Made by a program: the position numbers and the translations under genes. Below the pieces are notes generated by a model, which was not told the origin of the DNA, did no database searches, and was given only the letters and a program-made list of their open reading frames with translations. Below are positions 11,230 to 21,657 of a DNA stretch of 64,000 bases, in pieces (within the stretch, counting starts at the first letter, position 1; the number at the start of each line of letters is the position of its first letter). The DNA lies in contig OX392530.1 of the NCBI GenBank assembly GCA_947623455.1, positions 33,387,405 through 33,451,404 on the forward strand. Direction: 5' to 3'. The stretch comes from Mimachlamys varia (Eukaryota; Mollusca; Bivalvia; Pectinida; Pectinidae).

Positions 11230-12440
11230 TTATATAGAACAACCACCAATGACCACCTTAAGAGTTGAGAACAACCTAAAATTACCATAAAAAGAGTATA
11301 AATCAACCACCAATGACATATCAAAGAGTAAAGAACAACTATCAAGAACTTACCAAAGGGTATAGAACAACCACCGATTACCGTTCAAAGAGTATAGAAT
11401 AACAAACAACGCCCCAAATGACGCGGCCAAAGAGTATAGAGCAATCACCAATGACCGGCTAAAAAGTATAAAACAACCACAAATGACCACCAAAAGAATA
11501 TAAAACAACTACCATGGACCACCCAAAGAGTATAAAACGATCACCAATGGCCGGCTAAAAAGTATAAAACAACAACCAATGACCACCCAAAGAGTATAGA
11601 ACAACAACCAATGACCACCGTAGGATTATAGAACAACCACCAATGACCACCCAAAGAATATAAAACAACCACCAATGATCACCCAAAGAGTATAGAACAA
11701 GCACAATGACTACCCAAAGAGTATAAAACAACCACAAATGACCACCAAAAGAATATAAAACAACTACCATGGACCACCCAAAGAGTATAAAACGATCACC
11801 AATGGCCGGCTAAAAAGTATAAAACAACAACCAATGACCACCCAAAGAGTATAGAACAACAACCAATGACCACCGTAGGATTATAGAACAACCACCAATG
11901 ACCACCCAAAGAATATAAAACAACCACCAATGATCACCCAAAGAGTATAGAACAAGCACAATGACTACCCAAAGAGTATAAAACAACCATCAATGACCTG
12001 TCAAAGAGTAAAAAAAACTACCAAGAACCGACCAAAAGGGTAAAGAACAACCACCGATGACCGTTGAAAAAGTATAGAACAACCACCAATGACCATCCAA
12101 AGAGTATAAAACAACCACCAATGACCGGCTAAAAAGTATAAAACAACCACCAATCAGTTGCTAAAGAGTATAAAACAGTGACCGACCAAAGAGTATAGAA
12201 CAACCACCAATGACCGGCTAAAAAGTAAAGAACAACTACCAAAAACCTACCAAAAGCTTTGGTATAGAATAACCACCAATTACCGTTCAAAGAGTATAGA
12301 GTAACAAACAACGCCCGGAAAAGAGTAAAGAATGACGCTGCCAAAGAGAATAGAACGACCACCAAGGATCAACCAAACAGTATCAACTGACCCCAGTAAT
12401 TGACCACCCAAAAAGTATAGAACAACCACCAAGAGCAAAC
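11230..12440. repeat. 32-bp minisatellite with internal 255-bp duplication
   Basis: Unit of about 32 bp: CCACCAATGACCACCCAAAG then AGTATA(A/G)AACAA, with many variants (GGCCGGCTAAAAAGTATA; ACCGTTCAAAGAGTATAG). From 11474 a block of 255 bp (about eight units) is followed directly by a second copy (11729-11983) in which I found no difference by eye. This shows a recent higher-order duplication. Open frames on the minus strand (for example 11555-11770) are periodic artefacts. Confidence 0.9.
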
Positions 12441-13226
12441 AAAAAGGAAGCGACAGCGGCAGTAGTGTGTACAGGAAAGCAATCATAAGAAGTAAGCACA
12501 ACCTAAGACTGACCAGCGTATACTATGATGTAGAACATACCAAATAGAATAGATCAACCAGCAAATACAGACTGGACTTAACCAAGTGACAAAACAATAC
12601 AACAGCTAGTGGCAGCTTGTGACAACCCATAATGTATCTGAAATAGTAAAACAAGGAAACCAACCAATGTACAGGGGGAGCGTTACCACAGCTTGGAATT
12701 TAGGCAAGCGCCGACCTCCTGTGTTGGACCTCAGCTTAGTGCATCAACCAACCAAAACCGACTACCGAGAATGAAAACAAAATTCACCAGTGTACAAAAC
12801 GAGGCCATGGTCCACAGGTGACGGATCCACGATGCATAGCCAGTAACAAAAGAAAGAATAGGTATATTGATTAATGTAATACACAGTCCTTAACTTTGCT
12901 GATAATGCTCAAACGTATGTCAGTCAGTGCAAACTTTTAGTAGGTTTAGTTTAGAGTGTTGATATAATCTGATATCCCTCCTGGTCACATCTAAAGTAAA
13001 CAGTAACGAAACCAGAAATAACTGGGACAAAAATGTATGGTCAGTTAAAGCAGAGGTCGAGTTTGAAGATGTAGGCTATACGTTAAGAGCCAAACGGTAA
13101 AGCCAGAATAGACAGGGTTTCCGATGACACAAGGGTCGGTTTTGATAACATATACTTTACTTGTGTAGCAATATACTGGTACAAAAGAAATCTGTTCCTA
13201 ACTCAGCATTATATAAAAAATGTATA
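12441..13226. other. intergenic, nothing recognised
   Basis: No reading frame of note and no repeat structure beyond isolated traces of the preceding array. It forms the left flank of the Tc1 insertion. Confidence 0.45.
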
Positions 13227-13257
13227 GATATATACTGAAACGAAAAAGAAACGCAAC
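13227..13257 (+). repeat. left terminal inverted repeat of the Tc1-like element
   Basis: 31 bases matching the reverse complement of 14750-14780 exactly, including the ACGAAAAAGAAACGCAAC inner part, which is the likely transposase-binding segment. The function of this part is inferred from the family. Confidence 0.9.
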
Positions 13258-13528
13258 ATGGAAAATTGTGATTAATTTTGTATTAAATATACATATCTGT
13301 ATAAAAATCGCCGATATAAACATGCAACCTGCCTAACACCCATACCAATCTTCAAAATCACCCAAGCGTGACTAGAGACCTATGCACTTCCGGCGCGGTA
13401 AAAACATCAAAAACCGTGCCTGTACAAACATATGCTTTCTTTTTTCATTCAAACCAGTATCAATTCATCACTAACATTAAGCCACATCATCGCCAATACT
13501 TTTGCAAACAATAATTCCTTTTACAATT

Positions 13529-14548
13529 ATGCCACGGTTATCAAAGGTTGATAGAGGACGTGCTATAGCGATGCTTCTGGCAGGGAACACGCAACTTCAC
13601 GTCGCTCGACAATTCAGAGTTCACAAATCGACTATTAGTCGATTAGTTTCACGTCTTAACGCAACAGGAAGAGTCGATGACCAGCCGAGATCAGGACGTC
13701 CACGCGTAACGTCGCGACGTCAAGACCGGGTTCTTAGGTTGGCACACCTGCGTAACAGGAGATTAACGGCCGCTGAAACGGCAAGGAATACGATTGGTAA
13801 TCATAACCGTCGAATTCATCCCCAAACAGTGATCAACAGACTGCGTGAGGCTAATTTGCGTGCAAGGCGACAGTACGTCGGTTTACCACTAACACCGCAA
13901 CGTCGAGCACGTCGTATGCAATGGGCAACGGCACATATGCCCAGACGTTTTCCTATGAGACGTTGGAGGTCTATGCTCTTCACCGATGAATCTCGATTCA
14001 CGTTATTTCGAGCAGATGGCCGTCAACGTGTGTACCGGCGTCGAGGCGAACGTTTTGCTGACGCCTGTGTTTTGGAACACGACCGATTTGGGGGTGGATC
14101 AGTTATGGTTTGGGCGGGAATCTCCCATGGTTTGAAGACGCCTTTGGTGATAGTCAATGGGAATTTAACGGCCGTACGCTATCGGGATGAGATCCTTAGG
14201 CCCCATGTTGTGCCGTTTGTTAGGCAGCATCATCTAACCTTTCAGCAAGATAACGCGAGACCACACGTTGCAAGAGTCTGTAGAGACTTTCTTGCGACAC
14301 AGAACATTGCTCCTATAGATTGGCCTCCATATAGCCCCGACCTGTCCCCAATCGAGCATTTGTGGGATGAATTAGACAGAAGAATTCGAAATCGCCGTAA
14401 CCCCCCAAATACCCTCCCTCAGTTAGCAAATGCACTCGTCCAAGAATGGAATAACATTCCAATACGGAAAGTCAATGCCCTGATGAACTCAATGCAACAA
14501 AGAATTAGAGATGTGATAACTGTTCGAGGAGGACACACACGATATTAG
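13529..14548 (+). CDS. Tc1/mariner-superfamily transposase, DD34E
   Basis: 339 residues, cut-and-paste transposase. I chose the ATG at 13529 (MPRLSKVDRGRAIAML) over the one 27 bases upstream because the family starts directly with the helix-turn-helix. Order of parts: N-terminal HTH (about 10-50, AGNTQLHVARQFRVHKSTIS), GRPR-type minor-groove motif (about residue 57), second HTH (about 75-115), and the DDE catalytic core with Asp153 (LFTDESRF), Asp241 (FQQDNARPH) and Glu276 (SPIEHLWDE). There are exactly 34 residues between the last two. The frame is unbroken and of full family length. It is arginine-rich and uses many CGN codons, giving a distinctly higher GC and CpG content than the flanks; a recent arrival or horizontal transfer would explain this. 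Confidence 0.95.
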   Translation: MPRLSKVDRGRAIAMLLAGNTQLHVARQFRVHKSTISRLVSRLNATGRVDDQPRSGRPRVTSRRQDRVLRLAHLRNRRLTAAETARNTIGNHNRRIHPQTVINRLREANLRARRQYVGLPLTPQRRARRMQWATAHMPRRFPMRRWRSMLFTDESRFTLFRADGRQRVYRRRGERFADACVLEHDRFGGGSVMVWAGISHGLKTPLVIVNGNLTAVRYRDEILRPHVVPFVRQHHLTFQQDNARPHVARVCRDFLATQNIAPIDWPPYSPDLSPIEHLWDELDRRIRNRRNPPNTLPQLANALVQEWNNIPIRKVNALMNSMQQRIRDVITVRGGHTRY

Positions 14549-14749
14549 GGCACGGTTTCAAAACTGCTGCCATTTCAACTTGGATTCACGTAGGGTACTA
14601 CCAATCATGACCTTCTAGCAAAGTGACCTGTTCTTAAAAATCTCTAAATATTGAATAAGGATGTTACATCAATATTCAATATTAACTATTACATATGAAA
14701 TTTAAACATAATGCTCACAATTATTATTTTATTAAACCTACAATTTGAA

Positions 14750-14780
14750 GTTGCGTTTCTTTTTCGTTTCAGTATATATC
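14750..14780 (-). repeat. right terminal inverted repeat of the Tc1-like element
   Basis: Reverse complement of the left terminal repeat over 31 bases. It lies 200 bp downstream of the transposase stop codon. Confidence 0.9.
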
Positions 14781-14789
14781 GTATTTGGT

Positions 14790-15420
14790 ATTTTTCAGAC
14801 GTGACCTTATTCGATGTAGAATTCCTGATAGTCTGGATGCCATTGTAACACTGCAGGCGGCATTACATCATAGACGGCCAGGAAATCCAAACATGCAAGA
14901 GACCTGATCGATCTAAGACCTGTCCGCCACCAAGTTGAGACACATGCTGAAATTCCTCTAGATCTGTTAGCATATTGCCAGACTACTTTTTTGGTAAATA
15001 TCTTTAGAATCTTGTTTCAATAATGCATTGCAAACAATACAAATACACATCTTGGTATATTATTTTTGTATTGTACATGTACCATAATAAATAGATTACG
15101 TAAAGAATGAAATAATAAAAATGTTTACCTCTCAGTATTGTAAACACTTTTAAATTAGAAAGTTTGTTTGTTATCAGGTTATGAATAGTGAACTTGTTTA
15201 ATGTAATGGGATGAAAACAAAATATTCAGGCAGATGTGATCCTTGTATTGCACACAAAATGACTTGTCATCAGCTAATATTAAGCACTAGTTTCTATAGT
15301 CCTTTTTATTTTATTTTACAGACCATAACTAATCCTGTATTCCTGGCATGTACAAGATCTCTCCACCTGTACAACGACAGAATGGTGAAAAGGTTAAGCA
15401 TATATGGAAAGTGAACCTGT
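14790..15420 (+). other. possible exon-like fragments, unrecognised
   Basis: Two short open stretches each follow an acceptor-like sequence. One starts after TTTTTCAG at about 14799 and encodes RDLIRCRIPDSLDAIVTLQA and about 16 further residues before a stop. The other starts after ATTTTACAG at about 15321 and ends KRLSIYGK before a stop at about 15414. Codon composition of the first looks protein-like. I recognise neither and cannot link them; they could be remnants of a gene or transposon into which the Tc1 element jumped. Confidence 0.2.
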
Positions 15421-15949
15421 AGTGGAGGGATGTTTCGATTGGAATATGGTAGCATTTTCTGTAAAGCTATACACAAGATGTCAGAAATAGTTTGTTAAGC
15501 CACCCGAAGACATTTTATCTTAATATTACGAAATTGTGTGTGTGTTTTTTTTAATAATATGATGGAAATATTGCCATTTAATGAACGGCTATATAGAAAC
15601 ACCCGATCTTCAGAGATAAGTTAACGTTAGATTATCTTTTGTATAGAAATTAATTTATGTAAGAGATAATTAGAACTAGTTACTGTTCTTCATAAGAAGT
15701 AGAGTAATACCGAGGTTTGAAGTTGTTGTTATTATATTAAAAAGGACAACAATAGTATAATATTAGTTGAAAAATATACAGCTTTGTTAAAGTAGCAAAA
15801 GTAAAATATTTAAAACAGTACGTCTATATATTTTTTCTTTTCATATATTTATTATAAATAAATAGTGACTATCATATTGTAATATAATACAGACATATGG
15901 TGAATATAGTGCTATTAAATCCTGATAATAAAATTGTAACGGAAAAATG
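15421..15949. other. intergenic, nothing recognised
   Basis: Very AT-rich; no coding or repeat signal that I can support. Confidence 0.45.
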
Positions 15950-18370
15950 ACCTAGATCATTGAGGATGTAACAGAGATTAAACGTGAATATTGCCCCTTA
16001 TCTTGGAGGATGTGAAAAGGCACATCTTCAATGACCTGGATCATTGAGGATGTAACAGAGAGCGAAAGTGAATGAAGCCCTGGAGTATTGACCATTGACG
16101 GAATGTAGCCCTTGAGTATATATAAAAGAAGTGAAATTGAACATCTTCAATGACCTTTATCACTGAGGATGTGACAGAGAGTAAAAGTGAATATAGCCCC
16201 TGATCATTGGGGATGTAGCAGAGAACGAAAACGATTGTAGCCCTGAAGTATTGAGCATGTAACCAGAGTGAAACGAATGTAGCCTTGAATTATGTGAAAT
16301 GGCACATCTTCAATTACCTGGATCATTGAGGATGTGACAGAGAGTGAAATGAATGTAGCCCTAGGGTACGGAGGATGTGAAATGTCACATCCTAAATGAC
16401 CTGGATCATTGAAGATATCACACAGAGTGAAAATGAATGTAGCTCCCGGAGTATTAAGTATGTGACAGAGAGTGAAAGTGAATATAGCCCCTGATCATTG
16501 AGAATGTAAAAAGAGGGAAAACGACTGTACATGTAGCCGAAGAATGTGAAATTGCACATCTTCAATGATATGGATCATTTAGGATGTGACGGAGAGTGAA
16601 AGTGAATATAGCCCCTGATCATTGAGAATGTAAAACTAGTGAAAACGACTGTAGCCGAAAAATATGAAATGGCACAACTTCAATGACATGGATCATTGAG
16701 GATGTGACAGAGAGTGAAATGAATGTAGCCCTAGAGTATGGAGGATGTGAAATGTCACATACTCAATGACCTGGATCATTGAAGATATCACACAGAGTGA
16801 AAATGAATGTAGCTCCCGGAGTATTAAGTATGTGACAGAGAGTGAAAGTGAATATAGCCCCTGATCATTGAGAATGTAAAAAGAGTGAAAATGACTGTAG
16901 CCGAAGAATGTGAAATGGCACATTTTCAACGACATGGATCATTGAGGATGTGACAGAGAGTGAAAGTGAATATAGCCCCTGATCATTGAGAATGTAAAAC
17001 TAGTGAAAACGACTGTAGCCGAAGAATGTGAAATTGCACATCTTCAATGACATGGATCATTGAGGATGTGACGGAGAGTGAAAGTGAATATAGCGTCTGA
17101 TCATTGAGGATGTGAAATGACCCATCTTCAATTACCTGGATCATTGAGGATGTGCCAGAGATCGAAAGTGAATATAGCCCCTGATCATTGAGGATGTGAA
17201 ATGACCTGACCCATCTTCAATTACCTGTATCATTGAGATGTGACAGAGAGTGATAGTGAATATAGCCCCTGATCATTGAGAATGTAAAAAGAGGGAAAAC
17301 GACTGTACATGTAGCCGAAGAATGTGAAATTGCACATCTTCAATGACATGGATCATTGAGGATGTGACAGAGAGTGAAACGACTGTAGCCCTAGAGTATC
17401 GAGGATGTGAAATGTCACATCCTCAATGACCTGGATCATTGAGGATGTGACATAAAGTGAAAATTAATGTAGCTCCGGGAGTATTAAGTATGGGACAGAG
17501 AGTGAAAGTGAATATATCCCCTGATCATTGAGGATGTGAAATGGCACATTTTCAATTACATGGATCATTGAGACGTGACAGAGAGTGATAGTGAATATAG
17601 CCCCTGATCATTGAGGATGTGAAATGGCACATTTTCAATTACATGGATCATTGAGAATGCGACAGAGAGTGATAGTGAATATAGCCCCTGATCATTGAGA
17701 ATGTAAAAAGAGGGGAAACGACTGTACATGTAGCCGAAGAATGTGAAATTGCACATCTTCAATGACATGGATCATTTAGGATGTGACGGAGAGTGAAAGT
17801 GAATATAGCCCCTGATCATTGAGAATGTAAAACTAGTGAAAACGATTGTTGACGAAAAATGTGAAATGGCGCATCTTCAATGACATTGATCATTGAGGAT
17901 GTGACAGAGAGTGAAATTAATGTAGCCCTAGAGTATGGAGGATTTGAAATGTCACATCCTCAATGACCTGGATCATTGAAGATATCACATAAGTGAAAAT
18001 TAATATAGCTCCCGGAGTATTAAGTATGTGACAGACAGTGAAAGTGAATATAGCCCCTGACCATTGAGAATGTAAAAAAGTGAAAACGACTGTAGCCGAA
18101 GAATGTGAAATGGCACATTTTCGATGACAGGGATCATTTAGACTGTAGCGCTGGAGTATGGATGATGTGAAATGTCACATCCTCAATGAGCTTGATCATT
18201 GAGGATATTCCAGAAATTGAAAGTGAATGTAGCTCCCGGAGTATTGAGAATATGACAGAGAATGAAAAAAGGTAGCCCTGGTGAAATTCACATCCTCAAT
18301 GACCTGGATCATTGAGAATGTGACAGAGAGTGAAAGTGAATGTATCCCTGGAGTATGGAGGATGAAACGG
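15950..18370. repeat. complex tandem array of 2.4 kb built on a GATCATTGAGGATGTGACAG motif
   Basis: Subunits alternate: GATCATTGAGGATGTGACAG + AGAGTGAAAGTGAATATAGC + CCCTGATCATTGAGAATGTA + AAA..., and a variant with GTAGCCCTAGAGTATGGAGG + ATGTGAAATGTCACATCCTC + AATGACCTG. Long blocks recur with near identity (for example 16320-16600 against 16690-16960), so there is a higher-order period of several hundred bases. GTGAAATG(G/T)CACAT is a local inverted repeat inside most units. Minus-strand open frames in it are artefacts. Confidence 0.92.
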
Positions 18371-19951
18371 AGATACCTGTAAGAGTTTATTAGAACAATA
18401 CACGTTAGAGTTGATTAAAACAATACCTGTAGGGGTTCATTAGAACAATCCCCCTAGGAATTCATCAGCTTATTAGCTTTTGTAATCAATTTGCATTATA
18501 ATTCCAGCTTCTTTATTTTTGTTCGTATGTTTAAACTGCGTCATTTTTCTTTTAAAATGAAATTATGAAAAGTTCGAATTCTTGAACCGATCCGCAGACC
18601 ACTTTATATTCGTAAAATTAATTTCATTTGCGCTTGTTCAGTAACTTTTCTAGATATTTACTATTGAATAATTTCCTGTGTAATTTATTTGCTCATTGAT
18701 ATCAAAATGATTATATCAAGTCTCAGTAATGCTACAGAATATCTATGTGATAGCTACGTAGTGGAAAAGCTTCATGATTTACAATCAGTATCTTTCAAGG
18801 CAAGAAAATTCTTATCAGAAAATGTCTAAAAAATGGAACTCTTCTTCATGGAGATACAAAATATTTAGTGGAACTCTCTACCTTAATCATTCCAGTTTTT
18901 AAATCAACACTTTCAGAATAAATTTTTGCCAAAAAATAAATTGAGACACTTTTTTGTGAGGGATTTTTTTTTCTGTGTTTTTGCAGTGACTTAAATAAGG
19001 AACATCCGATAGTAGTCGGTGGTTTTCTTCAGGTGCTCTGGTTTCCACCACTGATAGTACCTGTTAAGTAACTTAATTTATGTCTAGTATTTGTGATTGT
19101 TTATATTTCAAAATGATTTTTACTTTAGCTGTTCATATTTGTATACCTCGATCATTAAGATGTACCTTTCCAAAATAATGTACGTCCAGCTTTACCTCCA
19201 GCCTTTGTTGTTCTCTCCTGCTTTAAAATAAATATGAGAAGCTCTATTTATTTGTCTTGTGGTTGTGATATGAAGAATTAACTAAAAACCAAGGAACTGT
19301 AAACATGTACTTAAATATAAAAGAAATGATAATGAATTTTATGATTTTTGTTAGAGCATAACTTTTCGGAACCGGACCCTGTCTGAGCTAAAACTGTTTA
19401 TTCTAATTCTACCATTTGGGTCTGGAATGTATGTTCTTCAGTATGTATTATGTACATAAAGTACTGTATGTTTACAGTTTCTATCTGAATTGAAAAATGA
19501 TCTCCCGAATGTATAGTTTGATCATCAATTGGAAGAACTGAAAAAAAATCTTAAACATGTAGGAAAGGGAGATGATCTTCATTTTCCACTTTTAACTTTA
19601 ATTTTCAGCCACTTTGGATTGATATAACAATGAGGTTATCAGTTTTTCTGTTTGTTGACAAAATTGTTATGTTCCTTTTTTTCAATTCTACCAATTATTA
19701 TGGGAATCGTCCTTAGCTAAGGGAAATAACTCTGCTCACTGTGCTTACTGACAATCAAGAATGGCCAGTCAAACAGATCGAAGTTCTGACATGCATAAAA
19801 TAACCATTTCTCTTTTGCAATGAGATTTATTTGCATTTTAGAATTATCAAACAAATTGCGAAAACCAATATCAAATGAAACAAAATAAAATGATAATTAA
19901 AGAAAAATAAAAAAAAAAGAACACTGAAAGACCGAACTAAAGTTGTGTCTA
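18371..19951. other. intergenic, nothing recognised
   Basis: AT-rich sequence without an open frame above 60 codons. No RNA gene was recognised. Confidence 0.45.
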
Positions 19952-20344
19952 CCACAGGGGCCTGCAAGAGAATATTTAAGATATATATTTTACCTAAACT
20001 AAGGTTTTTAGTGTAAAATTCAAATTTTTGAGGTAAAGCGAATAATCATAAAATTGATCTAAATCCCCCCAAAATGTAAAGTTAAGCTGCTTTAAAAACC
20101 TTTATTACTGTATACTTATAATCCAAACATGTAACAGTTAGTGGCAATACAGTTGTAACGAATTCGCAGGTCCCTGTAATCCCAATATGTAATAGTGGCA
20201 ATTCAGTTGTAACAAAGTGTCAGGTCCCTGTGACCTTAATATGTTACAGTTAATACAGTTGTAAAAAATTATCAGGACCCTGTGATTCCAATATGTAGCA
20301 GTTAGTGCCAATACAGTTGTAACAAATTCGCAGGTCCCTGTGGT
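19952..20344. repeat. foldback MITE, diverged copy with internal 58-bp tandem expansion
   Basis: It begins CCACAGGGGCCTGC and ends CAGGTCCCTGTGG, the inverted termini of the family described at 24216-24414. It contains worn inner blocks (AATTGATCTAAATCCCCCCA and AAATGTAAAGTTAAGCTGC). From about 20119 the right end is present four times in tandem: each unit holds CAGTTGTAACAAATT(C/A) and CAGG(T/A)CCCTGTG followed by ATCCCAATATGTAACAGTTA. So a minisatellite is forming from a transposon terminus. Confidence 0.65.
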
Positions 20345-20920
20345 ATCTACTGTCTTATTTAACTTGTGCAAAATGACATGAGGTTCAGAAAGCATGTTTG
20401 TCGCAAAAGTCAGAAAATCTGGAATGGTGACACTACCTCGAAAAAGTCTCTGATCCGCCCTCGTCAATGGAATTTATCAAAAGTTCACATACATCAGGAT
20501 CTAAAGAATTATTTGCTCATGTCTCCCATAATATTTCTTTAATTTTCCGTAGCAGATTTCAAGAGAGAAATCTTTTCTCTTCATTATGATTTTTTATTTA
20601 TTTGATACATCAAGACTAATTACACAAGAGCATATACATGTATGACATATGCGTGTGTAAAGTTTATATCAGCGAAACATATCCAATGGACGTTGCTGAT
20701 CATATAGATACAGAAACAAACTACAAGTTACTGAAGTTGAAAAATCTCAAAATTTAATCACAATTCACAACGGTTGACTCCCTCCTTGGCAATCATGTAA
20801 CCATGATTAACTACTATGTAACCTTAAAAAATAGTTGTTTAATATTCATATAAGTGGCAGATTTTAATTTACATAGGTTTTAGGTCGTCTCTCAGCTTGG
20901 AGCTAGAGGGAATTTCCCTT

Positions 20921-20996
20921 TAGCTCACAGTACGTGGTAGAGCGTCCGACTGGCTAGGAACCTGGAGACCGAAGGTTCGATCCCTGGTGGACGCAC
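20921..20996 (+). repeat. tRNA-derived SINE-like sequence (RNA polymerase III A and B boxes)
   Basis: TAGCTCACAGTACGTGGTAG + AGCGTCCGACT resembles a tRNA D-arm/A box, and GGTTCGATCCC at 20974-20984 is a consensus B box at tRNA-like spacing. The flanks do not form an acceptor stem and the T stem has mismatches, so it is not a functional tRNA. It reads as a SINE head or tRNA pseudogene. Confidence 0.55.
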
Positions 20997-21536
20997 ACTT
21001 TATCTTTCCTGTTACACATAATGCAAATACAAATATACAATACAGATTGTATGGTGCATGTACATTAGTCATCTCGAGGTGGTTCTGGGATTGACTGAAC
21101 ACCATATATGGTCATAGAAACGATGGGGAAAACAGGTTGTTCCCGTGTACACATCATTGCCATTTTGGGAAATCCGAAACAGAGTTATCTCCCGTTTGCT
21201 TGGGCATTGCTAATGAAAGCAAGTTCAAAATGTTTGTTTCTAATTTTATACGATACATCGTGGGGGGAAAATCATACACCGTGGAAAATTCTAACTGAAC
21301 AAATGTCATATTTTGGCGTATACCACAACACATATCCTTACACTGAGCAACGTCTATGTTACATATCGTAATACATATGTACATTTCCCCACTAAACACG
21401 TACACAGTGTAGTACTGTAATAGTCCGAAGGGTTCTGACTCTCTGAAAATTGGAAATTTTACCGACCCGATCGTGCATGGTAGTTTCCGTACCCGGTCAT
21501 TTCGGTACTCACGAAAGCCGTTTTAGTACTTATGAA

Positions 21537-21657
21537 CACAGGGACCTGATAATTTGTTACGGCTAGTTTTGGACCTTAAATAAGATGTTTAGAATAATTT
21601 TACACATTTGGTGGTTAAGATCAACTTTCGATAAAAATGCCCCCTCAATGGTCCTAA
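21537..21657 (+). repeat. foldback MITE, single arm
   Basis: It contains CACAGGGACCTGATAATTTG, GTTACGGCTAGTTTTGGACC, TTTTACACATTTGG, GTTAAGATCAACTTTCGATA and AAATGCCCCCTCAATGGTC, the left arm of the family found whole at 24216-24414 and 39574-39805. The opposite arm is absent. Confidence 0.8.

Larger units (their letters stand above)
13227..14780 (+). mobile_element. complete Tc1-like (DD34E) transposon
   Basis: The two ends are inverted copies. The left end reads GATATATACTGAAACGAAAA then AGAAACGCAAC (13227-13257), and the reverse complement of 14750-14780 reads the same 31 bases without mismatch. The TA dinucleotides at the outer edge fit the TA target duplication of the superfamily, so the true ends may lie 2-4 bases inside these limits. 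Between the ends is one uninterrupted transposase gene. An intact gene plus matching termini suggests a recent insertion that may still be mobile, in contrast to the decayed elements around it. Confidence 0.93.

Noticed and set aside
13816..14001. Minus-strand frame inside the Tc1 element
   Set aside because: Antisense shadow of the transposase gene.
20921..20996. Functional tRNA gene
   Set aside because: A and B boxes are present, but no acceptor stem forms and the T stem has mismatches. Listed as a SINE-like repeat instead.
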